Shown in pieces: positions 17,306 to 26,643 of a stretch of 64,000 nucleotides of DNA. The notes beneath the pieces were generated by a model. The model was not told the DNA's origin, did not search any database, and was given only the letters and a program-made list of their open reading frames with translations. Position 1 is the stretch's first letter. Each line of letters starts with the position of its first letter. The DNA comes from Nakamurella sp. PAMC28650 (GTDB taxonomy: Bacteria; Actinomycetota; Actinomycetes; Mycobacteriales; Nakamurellaceae), in NCBI RefSeq assembly GCF_014303395.1, contig NZ_CP060298.1:1054001-1118000 (forward strand), written 5' to 3'. The translations under genes were made by a program, and so were the position numbers.

Positions 17306-17838
17306 ACCGTCACCTGGGCCGGGACGGTGATCTGCACCTGGCCGGTGGTGACGTCGTAGAACATCCCCGTCACTCGGTAGGAGTCGCTGATGCCCGGATG
17401 ATTGCGCAGCACCTGCACGTCCACCTCGAGAGAGGCGTGCGGGTCGCCGACGGACTTGGCGGCCAGGTCGGCGGCATCGATACCGAATGCGGCGGCCAGT
17501 TGCTCCGGGTGGCCCTGCATGCGGGTGATGCCACATTGGTTGTGGTGCAGCACAATCAGGTCGCCCTTGGCCTCTTCGCTGGCCGGGCCGATCTGGGCGG
17601 GGAAACCCAGTGCCAGCAGATTGAGGATGTCCAGTACCGCCGGCGTGATCCGGCCACCGATGTTGCGGATCACCGGGGCATCACCCAACTCCAAGCCCAG
17701 GACCTGCGCCGGATCGACCCGGGGATCCAGGCAGCCGATGATCGTGGCCCGCAGCCGGGGCCGCAGTTCCAGCGGTCCCGGGAACCGGTGCTCGAGGAAA
17801 TCCTGGTTGCGGGTGGTGAGGGTGTGCAGCGACGACAT
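17302..17838 (-). CDS. Beta-class carbonic anhydrase
   Basis: A 178-residue enzyme that interconverts CO2 and bicarbonate. The zinc ligands of the beta class are visible: C36 in IIGCLDPRVDP (with the D38-R40 dyad) and H99/C102 in VLHHNQCGI. Further family features are IRNIGGRITP and, near the end, YRVTGMFYDVTTGQV. The length is close to short beta enzymes. It is transcribed away from the MarR gene at 17907, and two palindromes in the 68-bp gap suggest MarR control. A truncated oxidoreductase gene is coupled downstream. Confidence 0.85.
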   Translation of the reverse strand: MSSLHTLTTRNQDFLEHRFPGPLELRPRLRATIIGCLDPRVDPAQVLGLELGDAPVIRNIGGRITPAVLDILNLLALGFPAQIGPASEEAKGDLIVLHHNQCGITRMQGHPEQLAAAFGIDAADLAAKSVGDPHASLEVDVQVLRNHPGISDSYRVTGMFYDVTTGQVQITVPAQVTV

Positions 17839-17853
17839 CTGGAACCTCCAGTG

Positions 17854-17885
17854 GTGTACCTACATCTGATTGGGTGTAGTTACAC
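17854..17885. promoter_or_regulatory. Tandem palindromes GTGTA-N2-TACAY, putative MarR operator
   Basis: GTGTA-CC-TACAT (17854-17865) and GTGTA-GT-TACAC (17874-17885) lie exactly 20 bp apart, about two helical turns, between the divergent carbonic anhydrase and marR genes. The second is a perfect palindrome. Confidence 0.55.
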
Positions 17886-17906
17886 TACGACGTAGAGGTG
17901 ATGTAC

Positions 17907-18374
17907 ATGCAACAAAAAAAGGAATCTGATCGGGACCGACGTGTCGCCGAGCAGTTGACCCAGGACATGGTGGCCGGCTGCGTCGGTGTGCGGGTCGGGC
18001 GACTGCACCGGCTGGTGTCCCGCGAATTCGAACGGCACCTGCGGCCGGTCGGGCTGTCCCTGCAACAGCTGGAGGTCCTGTCCACATTGACTGCCTGCCG
18101 CGGACCGGTGAAACCGACGGTCGTCGCGGAGCTGCTGGCCCTGGAACGCTCCACCATGAGCCGCAATCTGGCCATCCTGATCGACCGCGGCTGGGCCGCC
18201 AGCACCGACACCTCAACCACCGGACGCTCACTGGCGGTTGAGATCACCGCGGCCGGCACCGCCAAACTCGCCGAAGCCGGCGACGCGTGGCGTCAGGCGC
18301 AGACAGCCCTGATCGCCGACCTGGGCAGTGATGCTCCAGCCACTTTGAACGCCTGGCTGGCCGCACTCACGTGA
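17907..18374 (+). CDS. MarR family transcriptional regulator
   Basis: A 155-residue winged-helix regulator. Helices at the N terminus (LHRLVSREFERHL) are followed by the recognition region (PTVVAELLALERSTMSRNLA) and the wing (STDTSTTGRSLAVEITAAG). ATG 17907 is favoured by AGAGG eight bases before it; two earlier in-frame starts exist. It is divergent from the carbonic anhydrase and presumably acts on the tandem palindromes between them. The inducer is unknown. Confidence 0.82.
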   Translation: MQQKKESDRDRRVAEQLTQDMVAGCVGVRVGRLHRLVSREFERHLRPVGLSLQQLEVLSTLTACRGPVKPTVVAELLALERSTMSRNLAILIDRGWAASTDTSTTGRSLAVEITAAGTAKLAEAGDAWRQAQTALIADLGSDAPATLNAWLAALT

Positions 18375-18969
18375 ATCGTTCGATCAACGACCGAATGAGT
18401 CCACGGAACCGACCGGGCACGACAAGAAGCACTCTGCAGACACATCGGTGGTGCCACTACTCATCCGGTTCGTCCTTGGATCGAGGCCGCGTCGTTGCCT
18501 TCACGATCACCAGGTCGGGTTTGAGCGGTCACGCAACCCGTTCGCTTCAAGGCTTGACCGGCAGGCAAACGCTTGACGCGGCCCCTTGCTATCTGCCGAG
18601 CGCCGGTGGTGTGTGTCCGACAGCCCGCACCAGGCTCGCGCGCGGTACTGGCCCACCATCGTCTCGGGCAACCACCTCACGGGCCGGGACCGTGTTGTGC
18701 TGCGGTCGTGGTGCGTTACCGAGGCGCTTGGTAGGTCGACCATATCGGCGGTACGCCCGTGATCATCACCCTCTGCGTTCCGACCGACTGCGGGAACGCT
18801 GATGCAGCCCACTACGCGCCGTGGGGATAGCAGCGGCGCCGGATGGCAGCGATCCGAGCCAGCAGCCATGGCCACCACGCAGCCGCAGTTCGGCCGGGTG
18901 TGTCAAACAGTCGTTGGAACGGACCAGCCATGCGGAGTCGACGCCCTCCGGCAGACCCACTGCTTGGGT
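18375..18969. other. No convincing gene
   Basis: About 600 bases between marR and the ATPase gene. Only short frames in mixed phases, without binding sites or family similarity. A possible -10 element (TATAGT, 18970-18975) lies at its right end, next to the inverted repeat. Confidence 0.4.
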
Positions 18970-18977
18970 TATAGTCG

Positions 18978-19001
18978 TTCATACAAATGTCTTTGTATGA
19001 A
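18978..19001. promoter_or_regulatory. Perfect 10-bp inverted repeat before the ATPase gene
   Basis: Arms TTCATACAAA (18978-18987) and TTTGTATGAA (18992-19001) with a 4-base centre. It starts two bases after a TATAGT -10-like box and ends 23 bases before the GTG start, so it is well placed as an operator. No T-run follows, and its AT-rich arms differ sharply from the surrounding high-GC DNA. Confidence 0.6.
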
Positions 19002-19024
19002 TGAGTATGAAGGGAAGGTAGGTT

Positions 19025-20287
19025 GTGGAGGGCAGCCCCTACAGTCCTGGTGCCGGCACGCTCCCGCCTGTCCTGGCGGGCCGCGATGGGCTGCTGCATC
19101 GGCTGATGATCGGGCTCAACGATGTGTCCACGGTGGGTCGTACGCGTACGCAGGACGTGATCCTGGTCGGACCCAGGGGTGTCGGCAAAACGGTGGCAGT
19201 GTCCGTCTACGGGGAGCAGGCACGGGGCAGTGGGTTCGAGGTCATCAACCTGCAGGCGGTGTCAGGACGAACAGGACTCGTGTCATCGCTTCTTGAGCGG
19301 GCGGCCAGCGGGATCGCCCGCCACAGTGGCCCATGGACCCGCGCCAAGCAGGCGTTCGACCGCATCGCGAGCATCAGTCTCGGGGTCGCCGGTGTGAGCC
19401 TGGGAATCGCGACGCAACGAGAGACACCGACCGGGCATCCGGACCCCGGCACGCTCGCCGAGGCGCTGGCGGCCCTGGCCGACGAGGTGCGCAGCGACAC
19501 CCCCGGGGGCGGTCTGCTTTTGACGATCGATGAGATGCAGGAGGCTGCTGGGTCGGACCTGGCCCTGCTTGCGGCAACTTTGCACCGGCTGACCGTGGAC
19601 CACCGAAATGCAGCAGTGCTGTTCGCCGGGACTGGGCTGCCGCACACACCGGACGTGTTGCGTCTGGCGAGGGTGACCCACCCTGACCGGTTGTTCTTGC
19701 TGGAGGAACTGCCGGTGGCGCTGGCCCCGGAGGACGCATTGTTCGCGGTCGTGGAGCCGGCGCGCCGGCTCGGTGTGCGATGGGATCCACGGGCGGCCAC
19801 CGAGCTTGTCGCCGCCAGCAATGGCCACCCCGCCCACGTTCAGATGTTCGCCCATGCGGCGTGGCTCGCCGCGGTGGGCCCCGGGTTGATCGGCCTGACC
19901 GAATCGCGGGCCGGGCTGGCGCAAGCCCACGATGATCTTGCCCGCCGCACTCTGGGCCCCCGGTGGCGGGCGATGCCCGAGCGGCAGATGGAGTACATCG
20001 CAGCCCTGGCATCGCTGGGTGGCACCTCGACCACCAGCTCGGTTGCGCGAGCCCTGGGAAGAACCGTGCAGGAGCTTTCCCAGGTGCGCGACGCGTTGAT
20101 GCGCGAAGGCGACCTCTACAGCCTGCACCGCGGTCACATCGCCTTGGCGGTACCAATATTCGGTTCCTACGCGCTGGCCGAATACGAACACGCCAGGAAA
20201 GACGCGACCGCCGAGCTGATCGGCCTGGACCAGATGCGTCTCAACGCCGGATCAACGGGCCGCAGTCAGCCTCTGCCACCGGCCTGA
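19025..20287 (+). CDS. AAA-type ATP-binding protein
   Basis: A 420-residue P-loop ATPase. Walker A is VGPRGVGKT at about residue 48-56 and Walker B is LLLTIDEMQ near 165. The C-terminal third looks like a winged-helix region (AALASLGGTSTTSSVARALG, then LSQVRDALMREGDLYSLHRG). This matches the standalone STAND/archaeal-ATPase-like proteins often found on actinobacterial accessory DNA, whose cellular role is unknown. GTG 19025 has GAAGGGAAGG upstream. It is monocistronic and probably controlled through the inverted repeat at 18978-19001. Confidence 0.8.
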   Translation: MEGSPYSPGAGTLPPVLAGRDGLLHRLMIGLNDVSTVGRTRTQDVILVGPRGVGKTVAVSVYGEQARGSGFEVINLQAVSGRTGLVSSLLERAASGIARHSGPWTRAKQAFDRIASISLGVAGVSLGIATQRETPTGHPDPGTLAEALAALADEVRSDTPGGGLLLTIDEMQEAAGSDLALLAATLHRLTVDHRNAAVLFAGTGLPHTPDVLRLARVTHPDRLFLLEELPVALAPEDALFAVVEPARRLGVRWDPRAATELVAASNGHPAHVQMFAHAAWLAAVGPGLIGLTESRAGLAQAHDDLARRTLGPRWRAMPERQMEYIAALASLGGTSTTSSVARALGRTVQELSQVRDALMREGDLYSLHRGHIALAVPIFGSYALAEYEHARKDATAELIGLDQMRLNAGSTGRSQPLPPA

Positions 20288-20761
20288 CCCGCTGAGCCGG
20301 GTCGATCCCCACAGTCTGACCCCGTAGGGACTCGGCGATCACGGCGAGATGGCTGATCCGACTGTGACGGTGCTCGTGCCGCGTGGGTAGGTGACCGATA
20401 CGTTGCCGCCGGCTGTCGCTGATCCGATGGTGGCGATCAGGCGTCGGCGGAGCTGATGAGGTCGCCGCCGACCTTGATGATCACAACCGCTCCGGCGAAG
20501 TAACGCTGCACCACCATGGGACGCCACCCACCCGTCTGCTGCGGGTTCTCGACATGCCCACCTGTTAACCGTCGCTGGGTGTGCGGAGGATTTGATCTGA
20601 TCCGTCGTTGAGCGTGCGGACGGGCTGGTCGGATTCGGCTCGGGGGTTGTGGCCGGTGGTCGGCGTCGTCAGAGTGTCGAGGAACTGTTGGGTGCACGGC
20701 ACCCCCTCGACTTCTTGGCGGATGTGGACGGGGGTGCCGTGCGTGTGCGAAAGGACGCACG
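20288..20761. other. No convincing gene
   Basis: Nothing recognisable. The stretch lies between the ATPase gene and the first insertion-sequence debris, and the short frames here have no coding signals. Confidence 0.4.
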
Positions 20762-20999
20762 TTGGTCACGGTAAGCGCCGATGCTGGTTCCGTCGAGTTC
20801 CGCCTGCTGGCCGGGCAGATCAGCTGTCCGGGCTGCGGGTTGGGGGTGCTCGGCGGGTGGGGTTTCGCTCGTTCCCGCCCGGTCGTCGGTGCCGCCGAGC
20901 GTCTGCGGCCGCGCCGGGCGCGGTGCCGGAGCTGTCGGGTGACGCATGTGAACCACCCCGGGTTTTGCGTAGGGCCTGATTCCACGGGAAGGTGGAAGC
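20762..20999 (+). pseudogene. Zinc-ribbon protein fragment (DUF6431-like N terminus), cut by IS3
   Basis: Encodes VEFRLLAGQISCPGCGLGVL and LRPRRARCRSCRVTHV. The two CxxC pairs and spacing resemble the N-terminal region of DUF6431-type proteins linked to mobile elements. The frame is lost at the start of the IS3 copy. Confidence 0.45.
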
Positions 21000-21326
21000 A
21001 TGCCAGCACAACGGAAGTACCCGCAGGAGCTGCGGGACCGGGCAGCGCGGTTGGTCGCCGAGGCGATGGCCGAAGACCCCAAACTGTCGCTGAACGCGGC
21101 GACGAAGCGGATCGGCCCGAAGCTCGGGATCGTGCCGGACACGCTGCGCGCTTGGATCAGCCAGGCGCAGATCGATGCGGGGAGGCGACAGGGCACTACG
21201 ACGGAGGACGGCAAGAAGATCAAGGAGCTCGAGTCTGAGGTGCGAGAACTGAAGCGCGCCAACGCGATTCTGTTGGCGGCGTCAAGTTTCTTCGCGCGGG
21301 AGCTCGACCCGCGACTGCCGTGGTAG
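21000..21326 (+). CDS. IS3 family transposase OrfA
   Basis: A 108-residue helix-turn-helix and leucine-zipper protein: RKYPQELRDRAARLVAEAMA, LGIVPDTLRAWISQAQ, then IKELESEVRELKRANAIL. A binding site (GGAAGGTGGAAG) precedes the ATG. Part of a truncated IS3 that extends to about 21957. Confidence 0.8.
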   Translation: MPAQRKYPQELRDRAARLVAEAMAEDPKLSLNAATKRIGPKLGIVPDTLRAWISQAQIDAGRRQGTTTEDGKKIKELESEVRELKRANAILLAASSFFARELDPRLPW

Positions 21327-21957
21327 TAGCATTTATCAACCAGAACAAGGCGCGTTTCGCCGGTCGTGCCGATCTGCCGGGTGCTCACCGAGCACGGGTG
21401 CAAGATCGCCCCGCAAACGTACTACTCCGCCATCAAGCGTGGCCCGTCGGCGCGAGACCTGCGTGATGTCAATGCATTGCAGGAGATCCGCCGCGTCCAC
21501 CAGGCGTCGCGAGGCGGCCTGTACGGCGCCAGGAAGGTCTATCACCAGCTCCACCGGGAAAGTGTCCAGGTCGACGGCTCCGGCGTCGCCCGGTGCACCG
21601 TGGAACGGTTGATGACAAAGCACGGCCTGGTCGGTGTCCGCCGGGACCGCAAGGTCCGCACCACCATCGCCGACAGGACTGCTCACAGGCCTGCTGACCT
21701 GGTCAAACGGAACTTCACGGCCGACCGGCCGAATCAGCTGTGGGTGCTGGATTTCACCTACGTTCAGACTTTGGCCGGCTGGGTGTACGTCGCGTTCGCG
21801 ATCGACGTGTTCTCCCGCATGATCGTCGGATGGCGGGCATCGACCAGGATGCGCACCGACCTACCGTTGGATGCGTTGGAGATGGCCATCTGGAACCGGG
21901 AACGTGCAGGTCACAGCACCAAAGGTACCGTGCACCACAGTGACGCCGGGTCGCAGG
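21323..21957 (+). pseudogene. IS3 family transposase OrfB, frameshifted and truncated
   Basis: VVAFINQNKARFAG continues after a frameshift as PICRVLTEHGCKIAPQTYYS, then GLYGARKVYHQLHRE and the integrase core start (NQLWVLDFTYVQTLAGWVYV). The similarity stops at VHHSDAGSQ, before the last catalytic Glu, where an IS30 end begins. Confidence 0.75.
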
Positions 21958-22285
21958 GCGGATTCAACTGGTCGTCGCAACACTCCCGAGAGTGGAGGTC
22001 TTGCAATGGGTCCAGCTTCGGATCGGATGATGTCGATGACCGGGCGGCCGGCGATGCGGTCGCCCGGGCGGCCGCCGGCCCGCCGGGATGTCGAACGGGT
22101 ATTTTGGCGCAACATCGCGAAAGGGATGACCAGCGAAGACGCCGCGACGGCGTGCGGCGTGTCGGGGCCCGTCGGGACGCGTTGGTTCGGCGGGCGACCT
22201 CACGCACTCCGTTGCCCTGCGCTGTCAGCAGAGCGATGTCCTCTCGCTCAACAAACGAGAGATATCTGCGCGACGGGCGTCGCAG
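21958..22285. pseudogene. IS30 family remnant in two opposing pieces
   Basis: The plus-strand piece encodes PPARRDVERVFWRNIAKGMT and AATACGVSGPVGTRWF (the IS30 N terminus). Directly after it, the minus strand encodes SRRYLSFVEREDIALLTAQG and NGVREVARR, the next part of the same protein family, in inverted orientation. Both are fragments. Confidence 0.6.
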
Positions 22286-22440
22286 CCACGATGGACCATC
22301 TTCCGCCGCGCTGCCCCACCAGGTTGAACGCAGCCAACGTTTCCAACGCTTCGTAGACGGTGGAGCGGGCCATCTGTCAACGGCCATCTTGAGGTCCCCG
22401 CTGGTGGCCAGTTGATTGTCCCCACCCGTTGCTGAGGTTT

Positions 22441-23249
22441 TCAGGTGTTCGTGGTGGCCTCCCGGTGGTTGCGTGCGTCTTTCATGCGGCGGGATTCGCC
22501 GTGGGTGACCACGATGGTGGCGTGGTGCAGGAGCCGGTCCAGGATGCTGACTGCGGTGGTGTGTTCGGGCAGGAAGTGGCCCCATTGGTCGAAGGGCCAG
22601 TGGGAGGCGATCGCCAGGGAGCGGCGTTCGTAGGCGGCGGCGACCAGGCGGAACAGCAGTTGGGTGCCGGTGTCATCCAGCGGTGCGAAGCCGACTTCGT
22701 CGATGATGATCAGGTCGTTGCGGATGAGGGTGTCGATGATGCGGCCGACGGAGTTGTCGGCCAGGCCGCGGTAGAGCTGTTCGATGAGATCTGCTGCGGT
22801 GCAGTACTTTACTTTCATTCCGGCGGTGACGGCGGCCTGGCCCAGTGCGATGAGGGTGTGCGATTTGCCGGTGCCGGGCGGTCCGACCAGGCCAGATTCG
22901 ACTTGTCGGTGATCCACTGGAGGTCGGCGAGGTAGCTGAACGTCTTGGCCGGGATCGAGGAGCCTTCGACGTCGAAGGTGTCCAGGATTTTGGTGACGGG
23001 GAACGCGGCGGCTTTGAGCCGGTTGGCGGTGTTGGAGGCATCGCGGGCGGCCAGCTCAGCTTCGATCAGGGTGCGCAGCAACTCCTCCGGGGTCCAGCGT
23101 TGCGTTTTGGCGGTGAGCATCACCGCGGCGGCGATGCCGCGGATGGTGGACAGCTTCAGCCGGCGCAGTCCGGCGGTCAGGTCGGCGGGCAGTTCGGGGA
23201 CGACCGGTGTTGCCGGCGGCGTAGACCTGGTTGAGGTGGTGGTGGTCAT
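22441..23249 (-). pseudogene. IstB-like ATPase of IS21, frameshifted
   Basis: The first frame (from ATG 23249, overlapping the istA stop as ATGA) encodes LSTIRGIAAAVMLTAKTQRW and ends near DLQWITDKSNLA. The second continues with LVGPPGTGKSHTLIALGQAA (Walker A), DLIIIDEVGFAPLDDTG (Walker B) and HGESRRMKDARNHRE. One missing base around 22895-22905 separates the frames. Confidence 0.82.
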
Positions 23250-24195
23250 GGGGTGACTCCTGTTGCGGTGGTGGGGTTGTGGCCGGTGACCGCGGCGAGG
23301 TTGTAGTCGGCCAATGAGCGGGTGCCGGCGGCGGGGAGGGCGACGATCAGGGCTCCGCCGGGTGGGACCTGGGTGGGTGTGGCGGTGCCGGCGGCCAGGA
23401 TGGAGCGGACGTCGGCGGCGCGGAACCGTTTGAACGCCACCGCCCGGCCCAACGCCGCAATGAGTTGGTCGTGGCCGTGGGCGGCGCCCAGGGCCAGCAG
23501 CACGTCCAGTTCGGAGCTCAGGCGGGTGTTGCCGATGGCGGCGGCGCCGACCAGGAACGCCTCCGCGGCCTCGCCCAAAGCGCAGAACTGCCGCTCGGAG
23601 GCGGTGCGGGGTCGCGGTGCCCGTGAGGGCGCGGGCCGCGGCCCGCCGTAGTGGACGTCCTGGACGGACACCTCGCCGGGGGCGACCAACAGGTGTTCGG
23701 CCAGGACTTCACCGGTGCTGGGGTCGCCGATCACCAGGTGGCCGGCGGCCTGGACGAGGCGGACCTGCCGGCCGATCATGGTGGTCGGCACGGAGTAGCG
23801 GGCCGAGGCGAACCGGACGCAGGAGAGCCGGTCGACCTTGCGGATCACCGGCGCCGGTCCGAAGTCCAACCGCAGAGAGGGCAACGGTCGCAACACTTCC
23901 CGCTCCACCACCAGTCTTTCGTCGGGGATGGCGGCGATCTCCGAATGCACCCGGGCGTTGACCTCCGCGCACCAGATCTTCGCCGCAGCGTTCGCCGCAT
24001 CGACCCCGACCGGTCGGCCTGCCAACTGTGCTTCGGTGAGCAGCGGCACCACCAGATCCCGCTGCGCGTAGCCGACCAGGTTCTCCACGATTCCTTTGGA
24101 CTCCGGGTCCTGGGCGTGGCAGAAGTCCGGGGTGAACCCGTATTCTCTGAACTTTTTTCACTGAATGCGGTGGCCTGACGCCGAGCTGATCGTTG

Positions 24196-26643
24196 TCAGC
24201 GCTTGCCTGTGATGCCCTCTGGCTGCCTTCTGGCGGTAGGGTCACCGAGGTTGACGGTGTTGTTTCGGCCGGAGGTGCGCCGGTTGTCGATCTGGCTGAT
24301 CTTTTCGGTTGCTCCAGCGAGACTTACTTCCAGTCCTTCGATTTCACCGAGCCAACCCTCGTTCTGGGCTTCGGTGATCCGCGCCTGCAGGTTGTCGCGG
24401 ATGTCGACGAGGCGGGGCCGCTGGTCGGGGTCGGGCCAGAGCATGGAGCAGCGGACGCAGGCGTGTTCGTGGATGCAGGGGCTTCCGAACGCGCGGGCGC
24501 AGGTGCCGATCGAGACTTTCCTTCGCTCGAAGTGGCCGAGAAATTCCTGCCATTCGTCGTCGGTGGGGACGCGGTATTCCTCGGTGGGCCGCAACGAGCG
24601 TCGGCGGGCGAGGAACGCCAGGTGGGCGTGGATGGTTTCTTCCGGATAGATCGCTTTGTAGCCGAGGGTCACGTTGATGTCGCGATGCCCGGCGATGATC
24701 TGGGCGATGTGCGGTGGGAGGCCGCCGAGGATTGCGCCGGTGATGAACATCCTGCGGAAGTCGTGTGGGGTGTAGTGCAGCGGTTCGTCCTCGCCGGGAT
24801 TGTTCAAACCGGCTTTGGTGAGAGCTTCGGAGAGGAACTTGCCGACGCTGGTGGTGGAGATTGCCCGGCTCTCCGTGCCGATCCTTCGTTGGAACAGCAC
24901 CGGCGCCGGCGCTGCCCAGAGTCGCTCGCGTGTGTCATAAGCCGAGACCAGCGGGACAGCCCCGGAGCGCAGACGAATGCGAGAGATGATGGTGCTGAGC
25001 ACTTCTGCCAGTTCCGGGCTGACCACGAGCAGCCGTTCGGTGTCGGTCTTGGACGGCAGGATCTGCAGCAGCGGGACGATCTGTCCGGTGGTGGGCAGCC
25101 GATACTGCACCAGGCTGTGATGGTTGAGCTCGAGGAGTTCCTCGGCCCTGACGCCGGTGGTGCGTAGGACCTCCACGATCGCCCAACTCCAGAACGCGTG
25201 GTCCTCCTCACGGGTGAGGTTGCGCCGCTTCCCGGTGATCGGGTCATCCGCCCAGATGGTCTCGCGGGCTCCGCGTGCGACGACAGCTCTGATCAGGGTG
25301 GCACCGGCGGCCGTGAACGGCTGTCCTGGTTCTGCTTGGGTCGCCGCGTCGAGCAATGATCTGGCGGTGGTGCGGTGCTGATCGACCGCCCGGACCAGGG
25401 CCGGCAGGGCGGGCAGCAGCCGGCGGGTCCGTGCATCCATGCGTGCTTTGAGGCGCCGTTTCGCTTTGCGTCGGTCGATCTCTTCCTCTCCGACCGGGCA
25501 GGGCACCACCCACCGGCCCCAGCGTGCAGGGTCCTCGACCGCCCAGTGCGCCAGATCAAGATAGAAGGCCCTGACCGGTGTCAGACATTCCCGGTAGTTG
25601 ATGCGTTCAACGGTCACGGCCGTCCGTTCACCGGCAGGCAGAGTTCTCGTCTTGGTGAAAGTGCGAAGCCGACGTTTCCAGTCGTCGGCGACCTGAGCAG
25701 ACAGATGCAGGGTGTCGATGCCTGGGTGGTGGGCCTCAATGTCGGCCCAGAACCGTTTGCCCAGGTAGTAGGACAACGAGTCCAAGCTGGTGTAGTCCAG
25801 CGCCGGTTGACGTTCCCGCAGGTAGTCCACGAACAGGTCCCGGACGGCGGGATTGACCAGCTGGTAGCGGTCGATCAGTTGCTCCGGTGTCTGCTGCCCG
25901 CGGGTGCGCAGCCCGCGGAGCATCGCCGGTGCGTCGTCGCTGAACACTCCGAGGTCGCGCAGGACCCGGTAGAAGGTGGTGCGACCACTTGATGCGTCCG
26001 GGCGTGACCGGTCTTCCGCGGCGAATAACTCCACCACATCGCCGATGGTGATCTGTGCGATGGTGCCGCCCTTGGCTGCCAAGATCAGCGCGCAACGGTA
26101 AACGCACTGGGTGGCAGTGGGTTTGGACACGCCACCGTCATCGGCGCAGAGTTCTCGGAGCCGCGCGAAACCCGACTGATCCCGGGAAGCGGCCAGGTTC
26201 CGCACCAGCAGGCCACCCCGACCGCCACCGCCGCCGACCAGCCAGGCCAGTGTGGGTCGGAACAGGTCGGCGCTGATCGCCAACGGCAGCGCCTCCACCA
26301 ACGCTTCCTGATGCCAACGCCGGTGGCCGCGAACACCGAGCCACTCGTTAGGAACCTGCCGCCAATCCGCGCCGGCAGTATCAGCGCCGCTCACCAACCA
26401 CCGGTCCTGCCACGTCGCGCCAGGCATAGCGCTGAGCCAGTGAAGGAGCAAACCGATCCCACACAGCCGTTTGCTGTGTTCACCGGTCGCCGACCGGACG
26501 GGCGGCATCGAGGCGAGATGTTCGCGCGCCAACTCCGCAGACCACCAGGTCGCCGGCCATGACTGGCCTGCGGCCCGCGGCGCGGGTTGCGCTGGCGGTG
26601 TCGCCGGCGAGGCAACTACCGAGCCGATCGCCGTCGCGTTCAC
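24196..26643 (-). CDS. Tyrosine recombinase, TnpB-like (815 aa)
   Basis: A very long site-specific recombinase. The catalytic domain occupies about residues 430-690 with the Arg in RTTGVRAEELLELN, HYTPHDFRRMFITG (HxxR), GHRDINVTLGY and the nucleophile Tyr at the end of that segment. The C-terminal region has a Cys/His cluster (CARAFGSPCIHEHACVRCSM), typical of TnpB-like members of Tn554-type elements, followed by a helix ending EVSLAGATEKISQID. Its ATG overlaps the stop of the upstream recombinase (ATGA), so both are made from one mRNA. Together they probably cut and rejoin the transposon ends. Confidence 0.85.
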   Translation of the reverse strand: MNATAIGSVVASPATPPAQPAPRAAGQSWPATWWSAELAREHLASMPPVRSATGEHSKRLCGIGLLLHWLSAMPGATWQDRWLVSGADTAGADWRQVPNEWLGVRGHRRWHQEALVEALPLAISADLFRPTLAWLVGGGGGRGGLLVRNLAASRDQSGFARLRELCADDGGVSKPTATQCVYRCALILAAKGGTIAQITIGDVVELFAAEDRSRPDASSGRTTFYRVLRDLGVFSDDAPAMLRGLRTRGQQTPEQLIDRYQLVNPAVRDLFVDYLRERQPALDYTSLDSLSYYLGKRFWADIEAHHPGIDTLHLSAQVADDWKRRLRTFTKTRTLPAGERTAVTVERINYRECLTPVRAFYLDLAHWAVEDPARWGRWVVPCPVGEEEIDRRKAKRRLKARMDARTRRLLPALPALVRAVDQHRTTARSLLDAATQAEPGQPFTAAGATLIRAVVARGARETIWADDPITGKRRNLTREEDHAFWSWAIVEVLRTTGVRAEELLELNHHSLVQYRLPTTGQIVPLLQILPSKTDTERLLVVSPELAEVLSTIISRIRLRSGAVPLVSAYDTRERLWAAPAPVLFQRRIGTESRAISTTSVGKFLSEALTKAGLNNPGEDEPLHYTPHDFRRMFITGAILGGLPPHIAQIIAGHRDINVTLGYKAIYPEETIHAHLAFLARRRSLRPTEEYRVPTDDEWQEFLGHFERRKVSIGTCARAFGSPCIHEHACVRCSMLWPDPDQRPRLVDIRDNLQARITEAQNEGWLGEIEGLEVSLAGATEKISQIDNRRTSGRNNTVNLGDPTARRQPEGITGKR

